Positions 1 to 9,279 are shown, numbered from the stretch's first letter. The stretch is 64,000 nucleotides of DNA from Natronomonas marina (GCF_024298905.1 NZ_CP101154.1:496001-560000), one strand, 5' to 3'. Numbers and translations: made by a program. The notes: a model not told the origin generated them from the sequence alone.

Positions 1-530
1 ACGACACACCTGTCGTCGCCGGGGTACTCGGCGAGAAACGAGACGATGCGCCGCCGGGAGTGGTCGTCGACGTCGGTCAGCGGTTCGTCCAGGAGGAGGT
101 AGGTCGGCCGCTTGACCATCGCCAGCGCCAAATCGAGTTTCGTCCGGAAACCGCCCGAGAGGTCGCTCGCGGTCCGGTGGGCGGCCGGTTCGAGCCGCAG
201 CTCCTCCAGGAGCGTCTCGGTCCACGACTCCGGCGGCGGGTCGGCGGCGAACGAACGGAACACCGAGAGGTTCTCCCGGACGGTGAGGTCGGGGTAGAAC
301 CGCGGCGTCTGGAAGCCGACGCCGACGGGGACGTCGGGCCGGTCGATCCGGCCGTCGGTCGGCCTGGCCAGGCCCGACAGCAGGTGAAACAGCGTCGTCT
401 TCCCGGAGCCGTTGGGCCCGACGAGGCCGTGGACGGTCCCCGGCCGCACGGCGACCGACACCGACGAGAGGGCGGTCACCGCGTCGTAGCGCTTCGTGAC
501 CCCCTCGACGACGAACTCCGCGTCACTCAT
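1..530 (-). CDS. ABC exporter ATP-binding subunit (partial)
   Basis: This is the nucleotide-binding subunit of an ABC-2 type exporter. The N-terminal 176 residues are visible; the C-terminus lies beyond the window edge. Translating the minus strand from the ATG at 530 gives Walker A GPNGSGKTT at about residues 38-46, an ABC signature LSGGF near residue 127 and Walker B YLLLDEP near residue 145, followed by the D-loop region. The start codon overlaps the last 8 bases of the upstream permease gene, so the two are co-transcribed and probably translationally coupled. The substrate cannot be read from the sequence; the partner permease has a large extracytoplasmic loop, as in haloarchaeal ABC-2 exporters. 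Confidence 0.9.
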   Translation of the reverse strand, partial: MSDAEFVVEGVTKRYDAVTALSSVSVAVRPGTVHGLVGPNGSGKTTLFHLLSGLARPTDGRIDRPDVPVGVGFQTPRFYPDLTVRENLSVFRSFAADPPPESWTETLLEELRLEPAAHRTASDLSGGFRTKLDLALAMVKRPTYLLLDEPLTDVDDHSRRRIVSFLAEYPGDDRCV

Positions 531-1599
531 GGACCCCACCCCGCTCGTAGTGTCTGATGGCGACCGCGAGCAGCACGAGTGCGCCGACGGCCGCCGCCGC
601 CATCCAGGTCAGGTACTCCGAGTAGAAGGACAGCGATTCCCCGCGCAGCATCGTCCCGCGAAGCGTCACCAGCGAGTAGTGGGTCGGCAGCGACCGGGAG
701 ATGCCTTTCCGGACCGCCGAGTAGAAGCCGACGGGGTAGACCAGCCCCGACAGCGTCAGCACGCCGACCGAGACGCCGAGGTTGACGAACACCGCCGCCT
801 GGCGGAGGCGCAGGAAGAAAAGCACCGCCAGTCCCGCGGCCGCCATGTAGAGGAAGGACAGTCCGAGCACCGCGAGCGTCTCGACGCCCAGCGCGCCGAA
901 GCCGTAGCCGTAGTAGCGGGCCGCCGCCGAGGCCGTCGCCGCCGGCACGACCACGAGGGCGCCGTAGAACAGCAGTTTGCTGGCGACGACGGTCTCCAGA
1001 CGCGTCTCGGTCCGGAGTCGGTCCATCACGCGGCGTTCCTCCCGGACCTGGTAGGGCAGGTACACGAGCGCGTAGAGGACGACCAGCGCGAACAGCGCCG
1101 ACGGCAGCATGAACTCCGAGAGCGTTCGCTCGGTGCCGACCGACTCCCGTTCGAGCGTGACGGTCGCGGGGAAGACGCTGTCGAACCGCGACTGCAGCAG
1201 GTCGAAGGTCAACGCGGCGGGGTCCGACAGCGGCGCGTTCGTCCGGTCGGTGACGACGGTCACCGTCGCCTCGGCGTCGTCGTCGGTGAGGTCCGGCGGG
1301 ACGACGAACGTCAGGTACACCTCCTCGCGCTCCATCGCCCGGACCGCGGCCGCCCGGCTGTCGTACTCGACGGGCGTCGAGAAGAAGCCCACCGCGCCGC
1401 GGACGAGCCGCACGTCCGACTCCGAGGTCGTATCGTCGGCGGGCGCGACCGCGACCGGGATGTCCTGGGGGATGGTCTGCTGGTAGACGGAGGTGCCGGC
1501 CGCGAGCGCCGCCGGCACGACGACCAGCAGGACGACGAACAGCCCGAGGTTCCGCCGGACGGTGATGGCCTCCTTCCGGAGGAGTGCGATGGGGTCCAC
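523..1599 (-). CDS. ABC-2 type transporter permease
   Basis: Membrane subunit of the exporter whose ATPase follows directly. The 358 residues show one N-terminal membrane helix (about 15-35), a long extracytoplasmic segment to about residue 165, then five or six hydrophobic helices ending near residue 350. This one-plus-five layout is typical of ABC-2/YhgE-like permeases. It starts one base after the lipoprotein gene that ends at 1601 and its 3-prime end overlaps the ATPase start, giving a three-gene transcription unit: lipoprotein, permease, ATPase. The family call rests on topology and the neighbouring ATPase; the cargo is unknown. Confidence 0.85.
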   Translation of the reverse strand: MDPIALLRKEAITVRRNLGLFVVLLVVVPAALAAGTSVYQQTIPQDIPVAVAPADDTTSESDVRLVRGAVGFFSTPVEYDSRAAAVRAMEREEVYLTFVVPPDLTDDDAEATVTVVTDRTNAPLSDPAALTFDLLQSRFDSVFPATVTLERESVGTERTLSEFMLPSALFALVVLYALVYLPYQVREERRVMDRLRTETRLETVVASKLLFYGALVVVPAATASAAARYYGYGFGALGVETLAVLGLSFLYMAAAGLAVLFFLRLRQAAVFVNLGVSVGVLTLSGLVYPVGFYSAVRKGISRSLPTHYSLVTLRGTMLRGESLSFYSEYLTWMAAAAVGALVLLAVAIRHYERGGVHE

Positions 1600-1600
1600 G

Positions 1601-2602
1601 CTACAGGTATCCCGCGAGGGTCGCCGCGCCCTCGACGTCGCTCCGGTAGCGGAGGGTCACGACCGACTCCTCCTGGTCTATCTCTATCTTTCCTAGCTCC
1701 TCGGCGACGGCCGCGTCGTCGACGTCGTTCCGCAGGAACGAGCGGGCGGCGACGGTCAGGTCCGCTATCCCGCGGGCGTCGCTCCGGTCGTCGGTCCGCA
1801 TCTCGGCGTCGATAGCGACCGTCGATTCGGCCGCCGCGTACGATACGGTGGCGACGTTGGCCTTCTCGTAGACGTCCAGGGAGACGATGTCGGGGACCCG
1901 CTCGCTGTCCTCCGAGGGGAGGTATGCTCGGGGGTCGTCGGTGGCCGCGGTGACGTAGGTCGTCCCCTCGGCGTCGGCCTCGCCGGCGTCCTCGAAGGCG
2001 TTCACGAGCGCCCCCGAGGCCGAAGCGCGGTCGGCCCGGGCCGTCTCGATGGCCGCCTCGACGGCGCCGACGCTGCCGATGGCGTAGCGCCCCTCGGCGA
2101 CGAACCCGAGGTAATCGGCTTCGTCGCCGCCGGTCGGCTCGTAGACCGTCCCGCCCTCGTGGTCCCTGGCCTCGTACTCGAGGTCCGTCGCCGATTCGAT
2201 CGACTCGACGACGGTCGACTCGGTCCACTCGCCCTCGACGACGTAGGCAGCGAACTCCCCCCGCGGCTCGTCGGCGAAGACGACGATCACGTCCGCGCTC
2301 TCCGCTTCGAGGCCGGTCCGACCCTCGAACTCGGCGACGAGGCCGGGACCGTCCGACCCCTCGTCGCTTCCGGTGCGGCCGCCGCCGTAGGCCTCCAGTA
2401 GTCGCTCGGTCCCGTCGTGGTCCAGAAGCGCCGTGTCCGCGCGAACGAGCACGCTCGTGTTGCCGGGCGCCTGCGAGATCGGCTCGCCGGGGTCGACCGG
2501 CTCCGTTCCCGAGGAGTCGTTACAGCCGGCGACCCCGGCGAGGAGGGTCGTCGCACCGGCCGCCAGCAGTCGCCGGCGGTCGAGCGAGGGGGTCCGAACC
2601 AT
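1601..2602 (-). CDS. Tat-exported lipoprotein next to ABC exporter
   Basis: A 333-residue protein with a twin-arginine signal (LDRRRLLAAG, residues 7-16) and a lipobox LAGVAGC, giving a lipidated Cys27. I chose the ATG at 2602 because the 14 upstream in-frame residues do not look like part of a signal peptide. After the lipobox comes an acidic Ser/Pro/Gly stretch, then a mixed alpha/beta region with no motif I recognise. It should be anchored to the outer face of the membrane. The gene ends one base before the permease starts, so it is likely the first gene of that operon and may be an accessory or substrate-contact part of the exporter; that role is inference. Confidence 0.8.
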   Translation of the reverse strand: MVRTPSLDRRRLLAAGATTLLAGVAGCNDSSGTEPVDPGEPISQAPGNTSVLVRADTALLDHDGTERLLEAYGGGRTGSDEGSDGPGLVAEFEGRTGLEAESADVIVVFADEPRGEFAAYVVEGEWTESTVVESIESATDLEYEARDHEGGTVYEPTGGDEADYLGFVAEGRYAIGSVGAVEAAIETARADRASASGALVNAFEDAGEADAEGTTYVTAATDDPRAYLPSEDSERVPDIVSLDVYEKANVATVSYAAAESTVAIDAEMRTDDRSDARGIADLTVAARSFLRNDVDDAAVAEELGKIEIDQEESVVTLRYRSDVEGAATLAGYL

Positions 2603-2640
2603 CGTGTGGGGCCACGGCAGGTCCGGGCAAAAGTTTTCGG

Positions 2641-3567
2641 TCACTCCGGGAACGGAACGTCGACCTCGTCGCCGTCGTCGGGAACGAACGCACGGTCCCC
2701 CTCGAAGACCGCCTGGGCCTCTGACTCGATGGGTGTCGGGTCACCCGCGTACCGCGAGGAGACGTGTACCAGTGCGAGCCGCCGGGCCCCGGCCCGGTTG
2801 GCTATCTCTGCGGCCCCCGCCGCCGTCGAGTGGGCCGTCCGGTCGGCGCGGTCGGCGTTGTCGGAGGCGAAGGTCGCGTCGTGGACGAGCAGGTCGGCGC
2901 CCGCCGCGGCCTCGGCGGTCGCCGCCGCCGGGCGCGTGTCCCCGGTGTAGACGATCCGCCGTCCGGGGCGGGGAGCGCCGACGACCTGGTCCGGTTCGAC
3001 GACCGTGCCGTCGTCGAGTTCGACCGGTTCGCCCGCGTGCAGTTGCTGGAACTTCGGGCCGACGGGCACGCCCAGTTCCTCGGCGCGCTCGCGGTCGAAG
3101 CGGCCCTTGCGCTCGTCCTCGACGAGAGCGTAGCCGACCGACCGGGCGTCGTGGTCCGTCTCGAAGGCCCGAACCTCGTAGTCGTCGGCCTCCAGCGCGA
3201 CGTCGCCGCCGTCGACGCCGTGAATCCGGACCGGGAAATCCGGCCGGGTCCCGGTGGCGCCGACCAGTCGCTCGATTGCCGTCTGTCTACCCGAGGGGAC
3301 GTGAATCGCCAGCGGTTCGGTCCGTTCGTTGAAGTCCATCGTCTGCAGCAGGCCGGGAATCCCGAGCGTGTGGTCGCCGTGGAGGTGCGTGACGAAGATC
3401 TGAGAGACGGCGAAGCCGGTGCCGAACCGCATCATCTGCCGCTGGGTACCCTCGCCGCAGTCGAACAGGAAGCGGTCGCCCTCCCGACGGAGGAAGACCG
3501 AACTCGTGTTCCGCTGGGTCGTCGGCACGGCCCCCCCAGTCCCGAGGAACGTCACACACAGCGACAT
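2641..3567 (-). CDS. rnz: Ribonuclease Z (tRNA 3-prime processing)
   Basis: Endonuclease that removes the 3-prime trailer from tRNA precursors in the cytoplasm. The 308-residue protein has the metallo-beta-lactamase fold with the zinc motif HLHGDH at residues 61-66, the N-terminal FLGTGGAVPT segment typical of tRNase Z, the DCGEGTQRQ motif near 36-44, and the later VYTGDTRP and LVHDATF stretches that supply metal ligands. Length matches the short form of RNase Z. It lies 38 bases ahead of the lipoprotein gene on the same strand, but function gives no reason to link them. Confidence 0.95.
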   Translation of the reverse strand: MSLCVTFLGTGGAVPTTQRNTSSVFLRREGDRFLFDCGEGTQRQMMRFGTGFAVSQIFVTHLHGDHTLGIPGLLQTMDFNERTEPLAIHVPSGRQTAIERLVGATGTRPDFPVRIHGVDGGDVALEADDYEVRAFETDHDARSVGYALVEDERKGRFDRERAEELGVPVGPKFQQLHAGEPVELDDGTVVEPDQVVGAPRPGRRIVYTGDTRPAAATAEAAAGADLLVHDATFASDNADRADRTAHSTAAGAAEIANRAGARRLALVHVSSRYAGDPTPIESEAQAVFEGDRAFVPDDGDEVDVPFPE

Positions 3568-3642
3568 ACCCGGAGGATGTGGCGACGCGAATAAACAGAC
3601 TTCGGTGTGGCGCCGCGGCGTGCGACGACCGCCCCGTCCGCC

Positions 3643-4572
3643 TCAGACGTAGTCGAACCACTCGTCGTAGCCGCCGAGCCGTCCCTCCACGAGGTCGAAG
3701 AACTGCTGTTGGATCTCCTCGGTCACCGGGCCACGGGAGCCGTTGCCGACCGTCGTGTCGTCGACGCTCCGGATGGGCGTGACCTCCGCGGCGGTGCCCG
3801 TGAAGAACAGTTCGTCCGCTGTGTACAGTTCGCCGCGGGAGATGGCGGCGTCGTCGTAGACCGTGTACCCGAGGTCGCGGGCGAGCTGGATGACCGTGTT
3901 GCGCGTGATGCCGTCGAGGATGGACTCCGCCAGCCCGGTCGTGTATATCTCGCCGTCGTTGACCATGAAGATGTTCTCGCCGGGACCCTCCGCGACCTTG
4001 CCCTCCTTGTTGAGGACGATGGCCTCGACGTAGCCGTTCCGGCGGGCCTCCTCGCCGGCCAGCATCGAGTTGAGGTACGGCCCGGTCGCCTTGACGTTGG
4101 TCGGAATCTGGCTGGAGGCGTGCTTGCGCCACGAGGAGACCATCACGTCGACGCCGTTCTCGATGGCGTCCTCGCCGAGGTAGGCGCCCCACGGCCAGCA
4201 GGCGACCATCGTCTCCGTCGGGCAGTCCTTCGGCGAGACGCCCAGGGAGTTGTAGCCGTAGTACACCAGCGGCCGGATGTAACACGAGCGGAGGTCCTGC
4301 CGGCGGATGAGCTCCATCGTCGCCTCCGTTATCTCCTCGCGGGTGTGTGCGATGTCGTGGTCGAGCACCTTCGCGGAGTCGAACAGCCGGTCGAGGTGTT
4401 CGTCCCACCGGAAGACCGCGGGACCGTCGACGGTGTCGTAGCAGCGTGCGCCCTCGAAGACCGCCGTCCCGTAGTGCAGCGAGTGGGTGAGAATGTGAGT
4501 CTGTGCGTCCTCCCACTCGACGAACTCCCCGTCCTGCCAGATGGTGTCGACGTCCATCTCCTCGAAAGACAT
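3643..4572 (-). CDS. ilvE: Branched-chain amino acid aminotransferase
   Basis: PLP-dependent class IV aminotransferase that interconverts branched-chain amino acids and their 2-oxo acids. The 309 residues match the family length. Visible marks are the N-terminal HYGTAVFEGARCY substrate loop (about 33-45), the PLP-binding lysine in NVKATGPYLNS (Lys161), and the phosphate-binding segment around EGPGENIFMV. The protein starts at the ATG at 4572. Neighbouring genes share strand but not pathway. Confidence 0.95.
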   Translation of the reverse strand: MSFEEMDVDTIWQDGEFVEWEDAQTHILTHSLHYGTAVFEGARCYDTVDGPAVFRWDEHLDRLFDSAKVLDHDIAHTREEITEATMELIRRQDLRSCYIRPLVYYGYNSLGVSPKDCPTETMVACWPWGAYLGEDAIENGVDVMVSSWRKHASSQIPTNVKATGPYLNSMLAGEEARRNGYVEAIVLNKEGKVAEGPGENIFMVNDGEIYTTGLAESILDGITRNTVIQLARDLGYTVYDDAAISRGELYTADELFFTGTAAEVTPIRSVDDTTVGNGSRGPVTEEIQQQFFDLVEGRLGGYDEWFDYV

Positions 4573-4654
4573 ACTCGACGTGTGGAGCGGCCCCGTAATG
4601 AGTCTTGACGATTTTCCACCCGAATCCGTTGCCGACGGCGACCGGGAACGCGCC

Positions 4655-4882
4655 TCACGCCTCCTCGGGGGAGTCCGGCGGTTCGTGGTCCGGGGCTTCG
4701 TCCTCTATCGCCTCGGCTCGCTCCTGGATGTCGGCGAGCGCCTTCTCCTGTTCGTCCACGGTGTGGCCGCCGGTGTGACTCTGCCAGCCGTCGTACTGCC
4801 AGGCGGGGATGAAGTCCCACACGCGGGTGTTCTCGTCGTCGTCTCCGCCGAACGGCCACAGCCGCGAGAGGAGCCCGAACAT
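4655..4882 (-). CDS. Small acidic protein, unknown function
   Basis: A 75-residue protein. The first 12 residues are hydrophobic with a WPFGGDDDEN turn, the middle holds a Trp/Tyr-rich patch (VWDFIPAWQYDGWQSHTGG), and the C-terminus is strongly acidic and likely helical or disordered. The acidic composition and third-position GC fit a real haloarchaeal gene. I do not recognise a characterised family. It sits alone between ilvE and ribB, on the same strand as both. Confidence 0.7.
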   Translation of the reverse strand: MFGLLSRLWPFGGDDDENTRVWDFIPAWQYDGWQSHTGGHTVDEQEKALADIQERAEAIEDEAPDHEPPDSPEEA

Positions 4883-4920
4883 TGTTCTCGTTTTCGAACT
4901 CGGAAATAAAAAGACTGTCG

Positions 4921-5646
4921 TCAGTCGAACCGCTCGACGAGGTCGGCGCCCTCGACGTAGACCAGGCCGTTGCGGTCGGCGTAGGCGCGGGCCGCCGTCG
5001 GCGACAGCGCGCCGCCGTCCTCGTCGTCGAGCATCTCACAGACGACCACGGCAGGTTCGACGCCGGCAGCGTCGGCCAGCGCCACCCCGAGTTCGGTGTG
5101 GCCCTTCCGGTCGTCGAGCAGGCCCGGTGCGGCCCGCAGCAGGTGAACGTGGCCGGGCGCCCGGAACTGCTCGGCGAACCCCTCGGGGCCGGCGGCGACG
5201 GCACCGCGAGCGCCGTCGCCGGCCAGCGCCGTCGCCCGCCGCACCTCGCCGGCGGCCGCCCCGAGCGCCGAGATGGTCAGCGCGCGGTCCTCGTCGGTGA
5301 TGCCCGTGAACGTGTCGCGGTGGTTGACCGTGATGGAGAACGACGAGCGGTCGTCGTAGGTGAGGTCGTGGGACGCGGCCGCGGGGTGGCGGGTCGCTTC
5401 CTGGGCAAAGGGCAGCCCCCACGTCTCACAGACGTCGTCCGGGAGCGCGACACAGACCAGTCCGCCGGCGTCGTTTCGCATTCGGGCGACATCCGACTCC
5501 GTGACCGCCGCGGCGGGGTAGACGAGGTCAACCTCGCCCTCGCGGTCGGCGGCGTCGTGGATCAAAACGGGGTCGCCGGCGGCGAAGGCCGCGACCGCGT
5601 CGTCGACGCCGCGTCGGACGTCGACGGTTTCGCTGCTCCGGGACAT
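4921..5646 (-). CDS. ribB: 3,4-dihydroxy-2-butanone 4-phosphate synthase
   Basis: Makes the four-carbon precursor of riboflavin from ribulose 5-phosphate. The 241-residue protein carries the acidic active-site loop DREGEVDLVYPA near the N-terminus, a STH-like substrate region, and the C-terminal GHTELGVALADAAG stretch with the conserved His-Thr-Glu. It directly follows ribK: a GTG at 5655 overlaps the ribK stop as GTGA, while an ATG at 5646 sits three codons later. I report the ATG, but the GTG would give tight translational coupling. The pair groups two steps of flavin synthesis. Confidence 0.93.
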   Translation of the reverse strand: MSRSSETVDVRRGVDDAVAAFAAGDPVLIHDAADREGEVDLVYPAAAVTESDVARMRNDAGGLVCVALPDDVCETWGLPFAQEATRHPAAASHDLTYDDRSSFSITVNHRDTFTGITDEDRALTISALGAAAGEVRRATALAGDGARGAVAAGPEGFAEQFRAPGHVHLLRAAPGLLDDRKGHTELGVALADAAGVEPAVVVCEMLDDEDGGALSPTAARAYADRNGLVYVEGADLVERFD

Positions 5647-5651
5647 GGATG

Positions 5652-6371
5652 TCACTGCTCCAGGACGTGGACGGTGAGACGGTCGCCGTCCTCGATTTTC
5701 AGTTCGTCGCGGAGCCGGTCCGGCGCGATGACCTCCAGTTGGTCCTCGCCGTGGTGGGTCCGTTCCGGTGCGATGACGTGCGCCGTCTCGTACCGGTCGA
5801 CGGCGCCCTCGTCGCTCCCGGCGGCGCGTTCGACGGCCGCCGGCCAGCAGAATGCCGGGCCGTAGGTCCGCTCGTCGTCCTCCCAGCCGTCAATCTCGAT
5901 GGGGTCCAGAGCGTCCATCCGTGCGCGGTCGCGGACGCTCTCGTCGTCGAGATCGACGTTGAGCGTTCCCGCGAACGGCTCGTAGCCAAGCCGTTCGCGG
6001 AACTGCCGCATGTAGCCCGGAAGCGAGATGTAGTGGCGCCCCTCACCCATCCCGCTCGTGACGACGCCGGACAGCTCGACGTCGGCGTCCCCCTCGAAGA
6101 GCCGGCGGTAGTCGGCGTACTCCCGCTGGAGGGCGCGTTCGCCCGTCTCGGTGACCGCGACGAGCTGGCCGTCGCCGGTCATCTCGCGTTCGAGGTAGTC
6201 GGCGTCTTCGAGCCGCTGGAGGCGTCTGGAAGCCGTCTGGTTCGAGGCGTCGAGCCGGTCGGCCAGCGACGAACACGTCACCGTCGTCCGACCGTCGAGC
6301 GCCCCGTCGAGCGCGACGAGCTTCAGCGTCGCCAGCTCGTCGTGACCGGCGCGCTCGGCAGTCCGTGCCAT
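5652..6371 (-). CDS. ribK: CTP-dependent riboflavin kinase with N-terminal HTH
   Basis: Archaeal riboflavin kinase that makes FMN using CTP. The 239 residues fall into a winged-helix DNA-binding domain (about 1-95, with the recognition-helix segment [19 protein letters not shown]) and the RibK barrel (about 100-239) showing [14 protein letters not shown], the FAGTLNVDL segment and the closing [15 protein letters not shown] and [11 protein letters not shown] motifs. The start at 6371 was chosen because upstream in-frame sequence is not coding-like and the HTH begins right after it. In related archaea the HTH form can also act as a transcriptional regulator of riboflavin genes, so self-regulation of ribK-ribB is plausible. 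Confidence 0.93.
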   Translation of the reverse strand: MARTAERAGHDELATLKLVALDGALDGRTTVTCSSLADRLDASNQTASRRLQRLEDADYLEREMTGDGQLVAVTETGERALQREYADYRRLFEGDADVELSGVVTSGMGEGRHYISLPGYMRQFRERLGYEPFAGTLNVDLDDESVRDRARMDALDPIEIDGWEDDERTYGPAFCWPAAVERAAGSDEGAVDRYETAHVIAPERTHHGEDQLEVIAPDRLRDELKIEDGDRLTVHVLEQ

Positions 6372-6717
6372 ACCCGCCGGTACGGGACTGCCCGGTATAA
6401 GCGTAACGAAAGTGGGAAGCATCCCAGAACTGAGGAGCAGCCGATCGCGGCTACCCAGACCTCCGGGCCGCCCACAGAAGAAACCGCGGTTTCGTGCGTC
6501 GATTGCCGGCTGTACGACGGGCGGAGCGCGATACCGCGGACGAAGCGAAAGTCCCGCCCCGACGATCGAGCGTCGGGGACCGGACCGCGGCCGTGTCGGT
6601 CGCCACGAGGGGGTCACGGGCGAGGCCGTCACTCGCGTTTCTGGACGCCCCTGGGTACTTAAACACCCGGGATTATCCTGAAAAAAATACTTGCTGATAT
6701 AGCGGTTCCCGTCGGAC
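6372..6717. other. Intergenic region, divergent promoters
   Basis: About 346 bases between the divergent ribK and protease genes. I see no gene here. The right end turns AT-rich from about 6655 (TACTTAAAC, then a run of seven A at about 6681) and probably holds the TATA region of the protease gene starting at 6718. The ribK promoter must lie in the left half but no strong TATA box stands out. Confidence 0.5.
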
Positions 6718-7644
6718 GTGACACGAGACAACGGATTCAGTCGACGGAACGTACTGCGATCGGCCGCTGCGCTCGCCGGGGTCGGCGGTCTCGGCGGCGT
6801 CGCCACGGCATCGGACGGCGAGTCACTCCGACAGATCGGTCCGGCGGACCTCTCGGACGTGCCGACGGACCTCGAGGCGGTACCGGCGGCGGCCGTCCCC
6901 GAGACGAGCAGCGGGATCGGTCCCGGGTCGATGCTGTTCATCACACCGCCAGGCGGCGGAGAGGCGGCCTGTACGGCCAACTTCGTCTGGACGGACGACT
7001 CGGGAACGACCTACCTCGGGGCGGCCGGCCACTGCTTCCTCGGCTCCTCGGCGGCCGGCGGCACCGAACTCGACGAGGGACCGGACCTCGCGGACGTCGA
7101 GGTGCGGGTCTGTGTCGACTGCCAGTTCGGCGGCCTGTCGGCGCTCGTCGGCGGCCTCCGCGGCGAAGTGGTCGAACTCGGAGACGTCGTCTACGCCCGC
7201 CAGCGGACCGACGACGGGACCGAGGTGGGTTTCGACTTCGGCCTCGTCGAGGTGCCGTCGTCGGCCGAAGGGCTGATCGATCCGTCGATGCCGACCTGGG
7301 ACGGTCCGAGCGAAACCGGCGAGATCAACGCCGGCGACACCGTCGTCCAGTACGGCAACGGCGTCGTCACCGGCGAGACGGTGCTGACGAAGAGCCGCGC
7401 CGGCAGCGGAACGGGCAACGACGACGCGAGCGGTAGCTGGACGGCCGCTCTCCTGGCGGCGCCGGGCGACTCCGGGTCGGCCGTCCAGGTCGGCGAACTC
7501 GGCGCTGGCGGGCTGACGGGCGTCGAGGCCGCCGGGATCCTCACGCACGTCGGCACCAGCGGAACCGCGGGAACGAACCTCCAGAAGGCAAAGGAGATGG
7601 CGACGGAGGCCGGCCTCTCCATCGAGGTCGTCTTGGCAGGGTAG
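6718..7644 (+). CDS. Tat-exported trypsin-like serine protease
   Basis: A 308-residue secreted protein starting at GTG 6718. Residues 7-31 form a Tat signal ([18 protein letters not shown]). The mature part carries an S1/chymotrypsin-like triad: His105 in GAAGHCFLG, Asp173 in GFDFGLVEV and Ser252 in [10 protein letters not shown]. Cys85 and Cys106 could pair around the catalytic His, and Cys132/Cys135 form a second close pair. The short region between the signal and residue 85 may be a propeptide. It should act outside the cell, folded before export. Triad spacing and motifs are seen directly; substrate is unknown. Confidence 0.85.
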   Translation: MTRDNGFSRRNVLRSAAALAGVGGLGGVATASDGESLRQIGPADLSDVPTDLEAVPAAAVPETSSGIGPGSMLFITPPGGGEAACTANFVWTDDSGTTYLGAAGHCFLGSSAAGGTELDEGPDLADVEVRVCVDCQFGGLSALVGGLRGEVVELGDVVYARQRTDDGTEVGFDFGLVEVPSSAEGLIDPSMPTWDGPSETGEINAGDTVVQYGNGVVTGETVLTKSRAGSGTGNDDASGSWTAALLAAPGDSGSAVQVGELGAGGLTGVEAAGILTHVGTSGTAGTNLQKAKEMATEAGLSIEVVLAG

Positions 7645-7653
7645 CGGCGGTCG

Positions 7654-8616
7654 TCAGGACTCCGCGTAGGGGTCGGCGTCCCAGAAGTCGCTACCGCCCT
7701 TCAGTTTCGGTACCCAGGTGTCTTCCTCGCGGGCCAGCAGTGCGACCCGCGACTCGGGGACGTCCCGGACGACGGGGTGGGTCGGCAGGTACTCGCCGAC
7801 GGCCTCGGTGAACTCGACGACGTCGGCGTGGTCCGGCATGACCTCCCGATCCAGCCTGTCCCGGGAGTTACCGACGTGCATGAACGCCTTCATCTCGACG
7901 AAGTCGGCGTCGGCGCGGTCGAACATCGCGGCGTACCACTCGGGGTGGGTCATGTTGTAGCCGGCCAGTAGCGTCGTCCGCAGCACCGTCCGGGTCTCCT
8001 CCTTGCCGGCCAGCACGTCCAGCGTCTCCACGAGACGGTCCCAGGCGTCGTCCTCGACGGCCTTGACCACCTCGCCGAACGTCTTGCGGTCGGGCGCGTC
8101 GACGCTGACGTACAGCTGGGTCGGGTCACACTCGGCGAGCACCTCCGGACGGGTGCCGTTGGAGACGAGGAAGGTCGTGATGTCCCGGTCGTGGAACGCC
8201 TCGATGAGTTCCGGCAGGTAGGGGTACAGCGTGGGCTCGCCGTCCAGCGAGATGGCGACGTGGCGCGGCTCCATGGCCTCCTCGAAGGCCTCCCGGGGCA
8301 CGTCGTCGTTGCCGCCGAAGCCGGAGAGTAGCTTCCGCTGGAGGTCGATGGAGGCGTCGACGACGGCCTCGGGGTCGTCCCACTCGACGCCGTCGAGTTC
8401 GTAGGCGTGGCCCGCGTGGTCCCGCCAGCAGAAGACGCACCGCTCGTTGCACTTGACGACCGGCGTCATCTGGATGCAGCGGTGCGACTGGATGCCGTAG
8501 AAGGTGTTCTTGTAACAGCGGCCCTCCCCCCGGAGGGCGTTGGCCGTCCACCCGCAGGTCTGGGCGGCGGTGTGGTTCTCGCTGTGGTAGTCCGGGTCGC
8601 TGACCTGCTTGGGCAT
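7654..8616 (-). CDS. taw1: tRNA 4-demethylwyosine synthase
   Basis: Radical-SAM enzyme that forms the tricyclic base at G37 of tRNA-Phe from m1G and pyruvate. The 320 residues carry the radical-SAM cluster motif CNERCVFCW (C-x3-C-x2-C) at about residues 56-63, preceded by further cysteines (CGWTANALRGEGRCYKNTFYGI) that hold the second iron-sulfur cluster, and the characteristic ISLDGEPTLYPYLPELI segment. It is convergent with the protease gene, with 9 bases between their ends. Confidence 0.95.
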   Translation of the reverse strand: MPKQVSDPDYHSENHTAAQTCGWTANALRGEGRCYKNTFYGIQSHRCIQMTPVVKCNERCVFCWRDHAGHAYELDGVEWDDPEAVVDASIDLQRKLLSGFGGNDDVPREAFEEAMEPRHVAISLDGEPTLYPYLPELIEAFHDRDITTFLVSNGTRPEVLAECDPTQLYVSVDAPDRKTFGEVVKAVEDDAWDRLVETLDVLAGKEETRTVLRTTLLAGYNMTHPEWYAAMFDRADADFVEMKAFMHVGNSRDRLDREVMPDHADVVEFTEAVGEYLPTHPVVRDVPESRVALLAREEDTWVPKLKGGSDFWDADPYAES

Positions 8617-8784
8617 ACCCCGACGTTGTTCGGCGAGGCCCTAAAGAGCGCGGTTCGACCGCCGGCCGGTGCCGAACAGTGTGGGACGTTCACAGTGTTA
8701 TCGGTACGTTCGCCTACCGAATCACAACCTTGACCCCGGTTCACACGGACCATCCTAAAACAATTTGTATCCTTTCTACGGAAT

Positions 8785-8793
8785 CCTTTTAGG
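8785..8793 (+). promoter_or_regulatory. TATA-like element of paralogue A
   Basis: CCTTTTAGG lies about 25 bases before the ATG at 8815, inside an AT-rich patch that begins near 8755. The spacing fits a leaderless or very short-leader archaeal transcript. Confidence 0.5.
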
Positions 8794-8814
8794 TCGTCTC
8801 GAGAAGGTTCGCAC

Positions 8815-9279
8815 ATGCTCAGAGGGCTGGACGTGCCGGGTGTCAACGGCGACGAGGACGTACCGACCATCATCAAGGTCGCTGGCCGGACCGAACTGGA
8901 CGGCGACGTGACCGTCTACCTCCGGGAGTCGGTCTCGGGTGCCGAACGCGAGCGCCAGGCGGTCGTCGAGGAGGAGATAGAGCGTCTCGAGAACGCCGGC
9001 GTCCTCGGGTCGGTTTCCGTCGAGTCCTGGGCCGACGTACGTGCCGGCGACCGCTTCGAGGAGTTCGCCGAGGCCGTCGGTCCCGACGCCGTCGAACCGT
9101 TCTTCGAGGAGAAGGCTGGCGGGAACGCAATCGAGGTGCCCGCCGTCTGCATCGCCATCCGCCGGGACGGCGAGTTGACCGGTCTCTACCCGCGCCGCAA
9201 GGACGGCACCGACCAGACCGTCGGCGACTGCGTCCGCGCGCTCTGCTCCGGCGACCGCGTCGAGAACGTCACGAACTGA
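8815..9279 (+). CDS. Haloarchaeal HTH-like family protein, tandem paralogue A
   Basis: A 154-residue acidic protein. The N-terminal third reads as a beta strand plus helices (VTVYLRESVSGAERERQAVVEEEIERLENAGVL) resembling small haloarchaeal proteins annotated as HTH-domain. The C-terminal half has IEVPAVCIAIRRDGELTGLYPR and ends in DCVRALCSGDRVENV, with two cysteines. It is a clear paralogue of the next gene: both start MLRGLD and end RALCSGDR-x-ENV. A TATA-like CCTTTTAGG at 8785-8793 sits close enough for a leaderless transcript. I know no experimental function; a regulator or sensor is a guess. Confidence 0.75.
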   Translation: MLRGLDVPGVNGDEDVPTIIKVAGRTELDGDVTVYLRESVSGAERERQAVVEEEIERLENAGVLGSVSVESWADVRAGDRFEEFAEAVGPDAVEPFFEEKAGGNAIEVPAVCIAIRRDGELTGLYPRRKDGTDQTVGDCVRALCSGDRVENVTN

